Assembly (NCBI GenBank): GCA_963971425.1
Contig: OZ020515.1
Location: 36,718,371 to 36,782,370, forward strand
Direction: 5' to 3'
Origin: Bryoerythrophyllum caledonicum
Taxonomy: Eukaryota > Streptophyta > Bryopsida > Pottiales > Pottiaceae
DNA length: 64,000 nucleotides
Shown: piece by piece, positions 57,207-64,000 of the stretch
How the letters are laid out: every line of letters begins with the position of its first letter
How positions within the stretch are numbered: position 1 is the stretch's first letter
Made by a program: the position numbers and the translations under genes
The notes under the pieces: model-generated
Told to the model about the DNA's origin: nothing
The model's database searches: none
What the model saw: only the letters and a program-made list of their open reading frames with translations

Positions 57207-57534
57207 AAGAGCATCTCCACTGGGGCATTGGGCCCCCACAAATTGCCCAGAATAGCCTGGACTTAATGAAAAGTGTGTCCACCACAACGGGGGGTTGGAG
57301 AAACGGCCCGCCAAGCTGGCGACTTGAATGCTCCCATACGCCACATTTGCAAGAATTGTGAGGCCGACGAAATAATTCCCCGGGCGCATGGGCTACTCAC
57401 GTGGTGCCATGTGCCAGCGTGTCACTGACCCTTGACTTCCAACCACTCTCACTAAGCTAACGTGATTACAAGGAACGTCTGCTACCGGGAACGTATATTG
57501 CCATGTAATTGGGAACGAGTTTGCCGTGAAGAGA
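57207..57534. mobile_element. Partial GAGCATCTCCAC MITE
   Basis: Starts GAGCATCTCCACTGGGGCAT as in the copy at 49064. No right end is found before the TTAA element at 57535. Confidence 0.4.
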
Positions 57535-57775
57535 TTAACCCCTAAATTACCAAGCCATTCTCAAACCAATAACACTTCAAAATTGCTAATTTCGATGCAA
57601 TGAATAAGGAAGAAAACCAAAACTTTTATTTCTATTTTTAAACATAAGATCTCAATTAAGACTTATTCAGTAACATACTCACAAAATATCACAAACTTTG
57701 ACCACACGGATTGAAAGATTATAGTGTTTGAAGTACAAAAAAGGGTTCATTTTCTTCACTTAATTTAGGGGTTAA
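57535..57775. mobile_element. Short deletion derivative of the 54786 TTAA element
   Basis: TTAACCCCTAAATTACCAAG and, inverted, TTAACCCCTAAATTAAGTGA; 241 bp. The interior is the reverse complement of the right part of the 54786 element (TCTCAATTAAGACTTATTCA). TTAA flanks both ends. Confidence 0.75.
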
Positions 57776-57784
57776 GTGAAGTTA

Positions 57785-58337
57785 GAGCATCTCCACTGTG
57801 CGGCCTGGAAACCGGGGAATATGGCCGCCAACATAATGAAAACGCCGGGCCCGGAGTGACGCAGTCGGCGCATCGCCTGCACCACAAAACTCTTATTTTT
57901 TTTTATTCCCTGTAAAAGCCTCCCATGCGTCGCTGAGGATTCTACAAAGAATCATTGGAAAAGTAAACAACTACAGCTTACTACAGTTTTTTGGGCCGAA
58001 TTGGAATCTAATCCACGGTCCACTGCCGCAGCCATTGCGAAAGCACCACGTGGAAGCTAATCATTGGAGGTCGCGCCCGGTGAGGTTTTTGAGGAGGCCG
58101 CCATAAAACCCAATTATTCCATTGCTCTTTACTAAACCTGTAAAAAAAAATAAAGGTCTTCCATACCCCGGGCCCGCGGTGGAGGGGCCATGCCACCTGG
58201 ACCCCCAAACCGGGTAGTTCTGCCAGGACTGGGGCCCGCGGTGGAGGTGCTCTTATCATTGCAAATTTCCAGCGGTGCAAGAGGATGCCGGTATATCATA
58301 TGGCGTGGCCGGGTTGGTGTCGGGGGTGGAGATGCTC
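57785..58337. mobile_element. PIF/Harbinger-like MITE (GAGCATCTCCAC)
   Basis: GAGCATCTCCAC at both ends in inverted orientation, 553 bp. Flanks TTA and TGA, a possible worn 3-bp duplication. The right part is related to 49064-49455. Confidence 0.65.
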
Positions 58338-59390
58338 TGATTGATGAAATTAAGTTGAACGGATGCAAAGTTTCAAATCCAGCTGGCATACTCCCAAAGT
58401 GTTCCACGTGGAGGGCTCTGAGGCATGCTGACTTTGCAACTTGGAGAAAGAACAATCCATCAGTGCCACGTCGGATGTGTAGTAGTTGTTCATTGGGAAA
58501 TGCGAAAGATTATTCTCGGAGGATTGCTGTTCATTTTCTCGGTGTTGAACCGATCAAGAGAAGCGGCGCCACAGAAGTGCAAGGATTTATGCAATGGATG
58601 AGAGACAAGTTGTGGAAGAAGAATGACTTGAAGGACTTCGTCCAATCAGCAGGAATAAAGTGCCTATTCCTTCCTCGTTCCATTACACAGATTTTAGAAT
58701 TTAGTGTTACGCTACATTTAGTATTATGACCACACAAGTCCAATTGTGTATCTCTTAGAAATTAGTGTAAAGATCGTGAAGGTCATCTTGTCTAGCTTGA
58801 TACATTAGGGGCATGCACATGGAGGCAAACGCAACCTTCATCCGCACCCCAACGTCAGGTAGTGGGCCCCACTTGGCATTGGCCATGCGTGAAAATCACC
58901 ATCTGTAATTTTACAGGGAACACATTGGAAACTCCACGGGGAATGCAGGTTGAACTCTATAGGAACGTAATGGAATTCATTGGGAACAACAAGGAACACG
59001 CTAGGAACGCGATGGGCACTCACATGGTTAAAAAGATGGAGTAAACCAACGGTTTGATTACTTAATTCCACAGTCCATGAGTTTGAGCACATCAAGGCTG
59101 GACAAGCCAAACTCGGACCCTATGCTGCCTGGTTTGGGTCCAAACGCAACCCATTTGCACTCATGTGCGTGACCTTCTTATTGCTGAATCTTTGGGAACA
59201 TATCAATGGCCTCATAGTGGGACCCTTCCTCGGCATACCCTTTCACCATGGCCAACCATGACATCACATCTCAATACGGTAGACCCACGCCGAACAATTA
59301 GCTAGCTTTTAGCAACTCTCTCCACACTTGGAATATAAGGGCCTTACCACACGGGAGGGGGAGGAAGTTTCACAACTTCCTCCAATATGG
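58338..59390. other. Intergenic, nothing recognised
   Basis: A 179-codon frame at 58190-58729 overlaps the MITE end and has no recognisable domain. No gene is supported. Confidence 0.4.
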
Positions 59391-59617
59391 CACTACACTA
59401 AAGATGACATTTAGTGTAGTGCCCAGTAAATGACTTGTAAATGCTATAGATTTTTACTATGAATGAATATTTTTACCAACTTTGTTTTTAGTGATCCTTT
59501 TATTTGAATACTATAGATAGTTGTTCTCTTGGTAAAAATTGGCATGAAGAGTAAAAACTTATAGCATTTACAAGTCATTTACTAGGCACTGCACTAAATG
59601 TCATCTTTAGTGTAGTG
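59391..59617. mobile_element. Foldback MITE family D, copy 1
   Basis: Starts CACTACACTAAAGATGACAT and ends with its complement. The arms extend over 60 bp (AGTAAATGACTTGTAAATGC on both sides). Each end is also a hairpin by itself (ACTACACTAAA with TTTAGTGTAGT). 227 bp. Confidence 0.75.
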
Positions 59618-60100
59618 GCACAAAAAATATTCTTTTCCTCCTTACATTGTGGACTTCCAGGCACTAGTGCCTAGTAGTTTTCAACGGCAATTATTGTGCC
59701 AAGTCATTGCCATGTAGATTCCAAAGCAACATCCAATGCAAATTCCAAAGCTACAAAGTTGCTCCATGTCATTCTTGCCACTCCCCCTACTTCCTCTCAT
59801 GTGGCAACCACTTGCTAATTTGAACCAATGTGAGTCATCCAACTCACTGCCTTTCCTCTCGTGTGGTTTGGCCCTAAAGGTGGTGAGTGCTTTGACAACC
59901 CATAGGTTCTTGTCGTAGCTTGATTGAATGATCCATCCATGCACCTTCTTACCCTGCTCCAAAGCGGTTGGACTCGTGCAAACCTTGGAGAATAGTAGGA
60001 GTAGTAACTCCGGTGTCCAGAGGAAGACAACGTGACTAGGTTTTTTTGTTTGTTCCCTTCACTATGTCGTTGTCCAAAGGACAAGGATAAGTGGAAGATA

Positions 60101-60324
60101 ACTACACTAAATATCACTTTTAGTATAGTGCCCAGTAAATGACTTGTAAATGCAATAAGTTTTTACTCTTGATGCCAATTTTTACCAAGAGTACAACTCT
60201 CTACAGTGTTCAAATGAAAGGATCATTATAAACATAGTTGGTAAAAATATTCACTTGCAGTAAAAACTTATAGCATTTACAAGTCATTTACTGGGCGCTA
60301 CACTAAAAGTGAGATTCAGTGTAT
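60101..60324. mobile_element. Foldback MITE family D, copy 2 (inverted)
   Basis: ACTACACTAAATATCACTTT to an end near CAGTGTATT. Same long arms as copy 1; interior in the opposite orientation (GAAAGGATCATTATAAACAT against ATGATCCTTTTATTTGAA-type sequence). 224 bp. Confidence 0.7.
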
Positions 60325-60576
60325 TGCTCTCATGGCCTTGGAAAACACTTGTTCGCTGAAAACCCCTCCCCCTGAGCCTATGTTCATGTAAATTGTGGAT
60401 ATTTTAATCTCACGAAGCTTATTCAAATCTACATTTTTGTCGGCATTTATCTTGAATTTGAAGTGATCTCAAGCCTCTATACAGATTATCATATCTACTC
60501 AGAGCCACAATTAATTAAATTTTTTACTATGATATATCATGGACGTCATTTAGATACCATGAAATGAAATCTATGA

Positions 60577-60677
60577 GTTATTTATGAGAGTTGTAAGTTA
60601 TTTATGAGAGTTGTAGGTTATTTATGAGAGTTGTAGGTTATTTATGAGAGCTGTAAGTTATTTATGAGATTTGTAAG
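60577..60677. repeat. 20-bp minisatellite, five units
   Basis: Five near-identical units of TTTATGAGAGTTGTAGGTTA. Confidence 0.9.
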
Positions 60678-61746
60678 CACCTGATATACTCGTTGGTTAC
60701 TTAGACCATCTTTCTATTGGCGACCATAGGAACTACATAAAGACCTTGACTAAGAGCATAAACATTTTTCATTAAAATATTGATTTTAATGAAAAAAATT
60801 ATCTTGATTTTTTTTCTACAAACTTAGTTCCTCGACATAATTCGGTCTTCTATGGTGTTTAGCCTTCGGATGAGTGCAGAAGGCTCTAATAAAGACTCAC
60901 TTACATTTTATTAAGAGAAATCAGTTTTCTTTCAAAACATGAATTAATAAATCTTTAATGAGCAGAAATGAAAAACCTAGAAATGAAAAACCTAGAAAGT
61001 GATATCAAATAACCTAGAAATAGAAACCTCTTTTTATAAGAGTATATAATTCAATTTTCATTTTGTATACTCGTAGGTTTCAAATGATTGTTGTTAACCC
61101 TTTAAGGCCTTTGAGGGTGACCAGGGGTGGGATAATCTACAACTTGTGTAATAGATCATGCAAAATATCATCTATATGAGTGGGTACATTTCATCAAATT
61201 ATTAATTGATTGTCTTGGAAATCACCATAGTTCACCTGTCAAACTCCGGTTTACATTCTCACTGCATTTGTTGGAAGCTCACAGATCCTTGGAACTTAAC
61301 TTAGGTTGCGGATCAAATAGAGATGATGCATTCCTTAAAAGCGCACATATACTTGGAACTTAATCCTTAAAGGATGGAGCCTATGATTGTAGAATCAACC
61401 CCAATTTCCATTCTTTTGTGTGCTCTAATTTTTCATTATATATAAGTGGATTTTGTTTTTCACATATGAGATCACATGTTTTGTTCATGTCACAAAAATC
61501 ACAATTTTTTGGGGGAAAATTTGAATCTATTGTGATTTTTGAAGAAAAAGTGAATAAAACTCATATTACACTCAAAGCATGCTAAATTATTTGAAAATTT
61601 CATTAAAGGTGTACAGTCCCCTCTACAAAGTAAGGTAACCGCTTGCTGTTTCTCACACACAGGAAGAGACCAACAAGAAAACTTGACTAATGCTACCTCG
61701 TGTACACATCAAATATAGATTTTTTTTCCATAAATAGTTAGCTTTA

Positions 61747-62978
61747 TACATGTAGAAGCTTCTTGCTAAAAAAATACAAATCTTTTGTAATCATTTCTAA
61801 CATGAAAATTGGATTGATCAACAACTACTACTACCACTATATGCTACTTCCTTTGGCATCAATAACAACTTGTATCCGTTTTGGAATGCTTGCAACTAAC
61901 TTGTCTAACATCTCCATTGGTATGCTCTCCCAAGCTGCTTACACTGCATTCCACATTTGCTCTTTGTTTTTTGGTCTTTTCATCTTCTGGACCCTATCTT
62001 TACAAATCATCCACATGCTTTCTAGAGGGTTTAAGTCAGGAGAATTTGGAGGCCAATTGAGCATCTTTAAACCAATATCTTTGATGCAATTTTTTGTCAC
62101 TGTGGCTGTATGTGTTGGTGCACCATCCAACATAAATACTAATTCTTCATGGTTAGCATGGTGGAAGAAGTAGGGCAATAATCCTTGCTCACATACAATC
62201 TCTACAAAGTCCATAGCAGTGCGTTGTCTAAAAAGAATTAAAATAAAAAACACTTACTAGTTGCAGTAAAAGCACCCCAAACCATGATTGACATCCTTCC
62301 AAACTTGAATGTTGGTGCTAAACATTGTGAATGAAATTTTTGTGAAGTAGTCCGCCATACTCGAGTTTGACGTGAATAAGCACCAATCTCAAATGACGAC
62401 TCATCACTCCAAATAACCAACTTCCATTGTTCCACCGTCCAATGTTTATGCTCTTTCGCAAAGGCTAACCTCAATTTCTTGTGTCTCTCATTCAAGAAAG
62501 GTTTCTTCTTGGCAATTCGGTTGCCAAATCCAAGGTCATGCACTTCTTTTCATATGGTATTCGTACTCACAGAAATGGGCAAGCTACTAGCAAGTTCAGC
62601 AAGAGGTATTCTACAATCCTTGACAATCTCATATTTGAGAACTCGTCGATCAATCTCTTGCAGCTGTTTTGGACATCCAGATCTTTTTGCTATTTGTACT
62701 GAACCTCGCTCTTGGTATCTCTTGAGGACTAGTTCAGAAATGTTTTTATTTATTTATTTTCCAACTACATTTGCATTTCACTCAAAGATGCTCCAGCTGT
62801 GTTCATTCCTACAATAAAACTCTGCTCTTCTACTGATAAGAAGTAACTTGTCATGGTACTAGTGAGGGAGAGTGAAAATGAACTTGTTGAATGACAGACA
62901 CAACAATTCTATGAGCTACTAAACCAACAACTACAGCATCACAAAAAATCAATTTTTCGTAGCAAAACCTTCTAGGTA
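61747..62978 (-). mobile_element. Tc1-like transposon nested in a TTAA element
   Basis: TA at both ends (61747-61748 and 62977-62978). Inverted ends: CATGTAGAAGCTTCTTGCTA on the left and CCTAGAAGGTTTTGCTACGA on the right (complement). 1.23 kb, encloses the transposase remnant. Confidence 0.75.
61841..62854 (-). pseudogene. Tc1-like (DD34E) transposase, broken
   Basis: Starts at 62854 with MTSYFLSVEEQSFIVG, then a Tc-type HTH region (KRYQERGSVQIAKRSGCPK), RRVLKYEIVKDCR, and the catalytic core: Asp in WSDESSFE, Asp in FMLDGAPTHT and Glu in SPDLNPLESMW, with 34 residues between the last two. The tail IPKRIQVVIDAKG is also present. Lesions: frame change near 62750, TGA at 62550-62552 replacing the Trp-type position before KEVHDLGFG, a frame change near 62245, and a stop at about 61939. 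Different from the 42.7-kb element. Confidence 0.88.
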
Positions 62979-63740
62979 TGAGTGACCTTCTCAACTCACA
63001 GATCATCACAACTACTCAACTTCATGACATTGCAATCAAAATTGAGCGACTTAGGTACTCACAAAGCTCCCTATTCTCAAAAACATCTGCATTGCTTCAA
63101 AAAGCTTCACATACCACATGGTACTCAAATTGACTCAAATTGGCTGAATCAACTTCCTAATTTGGATGTTCAATCAAATCAACTGTGTAACACATGTGAG
63201 CTGACCCATGGGGAGTTACCTTACTTTGTGGAGGGGATTGTACATAGTAGGAAAAAAACTTGTGGTGTAAATGAAAATTCCATGTTTCTCTAAAATAAAA
63301 AAATTGGTTAGAGGCCCAAAGTTTGAATTGCAATAACTTATCCAATTTTCAATATTTTTCAATTTGGAATGGAAATTAGACTTCATAAATCTCATTTCAT
63401 TAGTTGGACTCAAAATAAAAATATCACTTTAATGACTCAAATTTGGATTTAGAGCTACAACGAGAAGTTCCTAAAATACACTTTATGGAGATCCATGTCA
63501 CAAACTTTTTCTTCTTTGATTATAACATGATTACCTTAATGAGGCAAATTTCATCAGCACCTAATACTTACACATTCAATGAACTCTCCACAAAAAGGAT
63601 TGGATGAGAAACAATCGTTTACAACAATAATCATCCTCAGAATGTCATCCGAGATGCCATTTTTTGGCTGCTCAGGCGTTGAAGGGTTAACTTAGGCTGC
63701 GGACCAACAAGTTTGCAAATTACTCCAAAATTGACCACCT

Positions 63741-64000
63741 GGTTTTTTTGGGAACAATCTGACTACAGGCTCCAACCCATAGATCTATGATACTTGATTG
63801 GCTCATGTCTTATACATTTTGGAGCACTATGGTGGCTCCAATGTTCAAAGCATGTGCATCTTGTGGCATTATTTACTTATTTTTGCAAATATAATTTGGC
63901 ATTATCAAATTCTACTGTGTGCCTTTTTAGGCATGCATGTTGGATAAACACATTGCTTTGTGGCATTGTGAGCTTATTAGCACGTTCTAAAAGAAAAGCA
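63741..64000. other. Window end, AT-rich, nothing recognised
   Basis: No gene or complete repeat is seen. Confidence 0.4.

Larger units (their letters stand above)
61360..63690. mobile_element. piggyBac-like element nested in the outer copy, itself carrying a Tc1 element
   Basis: TTAATCCTTAAAGGATGGAG on the left and, inverted, TTAACCCTTCAACGCCTGAG on the right; TTAA on both sides. Without the Tc1 insert about 1.1 kb. The interior is related to 19320-19922. Confidence 0.65.
61094..63740. mobile_element. TTAA element (3941/39057 family), outer copy
   Basis: Starts TTAACCCTTTAAGGCCTTTG at 61094; interrupted at 61360 and resumes after 63690 with CTTAGGCTGCGGACC and a TTTGCAAATTACTCC block shared with 39.3 kb. 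The right end is not resolved. Confidence 0.6.

Noticed and set aside
58190-58729. 179-codon plus-strand frame
   Set aside because: It begins inside a MITE end and shows no recognisable protein.
1-64000. tRNA or rRNA genes
   Set aside because: A look for T-arm-type GGTTCGA sequences and for conserved rRNA blocks found nothing convincing; a covariance search was not possible.

Overview
This is a window of a repeat-rich plant-type (streptophyte) nuclear genome. The evidence is GT-AG introns in every multi-exon gene, an interstitial TTTAGGG array, a plant-type class 3 lipase, a nodulin-like MFS transporter, a LEA-like gene with ABRE-type upstream motifs, and an SDR ending in the peroxisomal signal SKL. 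I cannot name the species. DD34E Tc1-like and piggyBac-like elements are unusual for flowering plants and fit an early-diverging lineage better (inference).

Six host genes can be assembled exon by exon. On the minus strand: a peroxisomal 2,4-dienoyl-CoA reductase-like SDR (4511-6857, five exons, with a one-base frameshift in this sequence); Integrator subunit 6 (8530-15278, seventeen exons, open throughout); a LEA-like repeat protein (31078-32969); an SFT2-family Golgi traffic protein (35446-37124); and a nodulin-like MFS transporter (45084-47086). On the plus strand: a class 3 lipase/phospholipase A1 (21562-23538). They look like ordinary independent nuclear genes; no cluster or shared pathway is evident.

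The rest is mostly transposable-element sequence. From 0 to 3.2 kb lies a broken pogo/Tigger-type transposase. The stretches 3.9-4.2, 17-20.9, 27.3-30.2, 39-42.2, 54.8-57.8 and 61.1-63.7 kb hold many non-autonomous elements flanked by TTAA with CCCTTTA- or CCCCTAAA-type inverted ends (piggyBac-like). Several are nested inside one another, and no piggyBac transposase is present. Two dead Tc1-like DD34E transposons lie at 42.4-44.0 and 61.7-63.0 kb. The 48.7-60.3 kb stretch has several small MITE families, including PIF/Harbinger-type elements ending GAGCATCTCCAC, a family whose terminal arms differ between copies but match within each copy, and foldback elements. A separate repeat family was seen only inside introns of the SDR and INTS6 genes.

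The most unusual patterns are the nested TTAA elements, the family with matched arm exchange, and a roughly 32-bp motif found six times, each next to a stem-loop of different sequence. All coordinates come from reading by eye; boundaries of decayed repeats are approximate.
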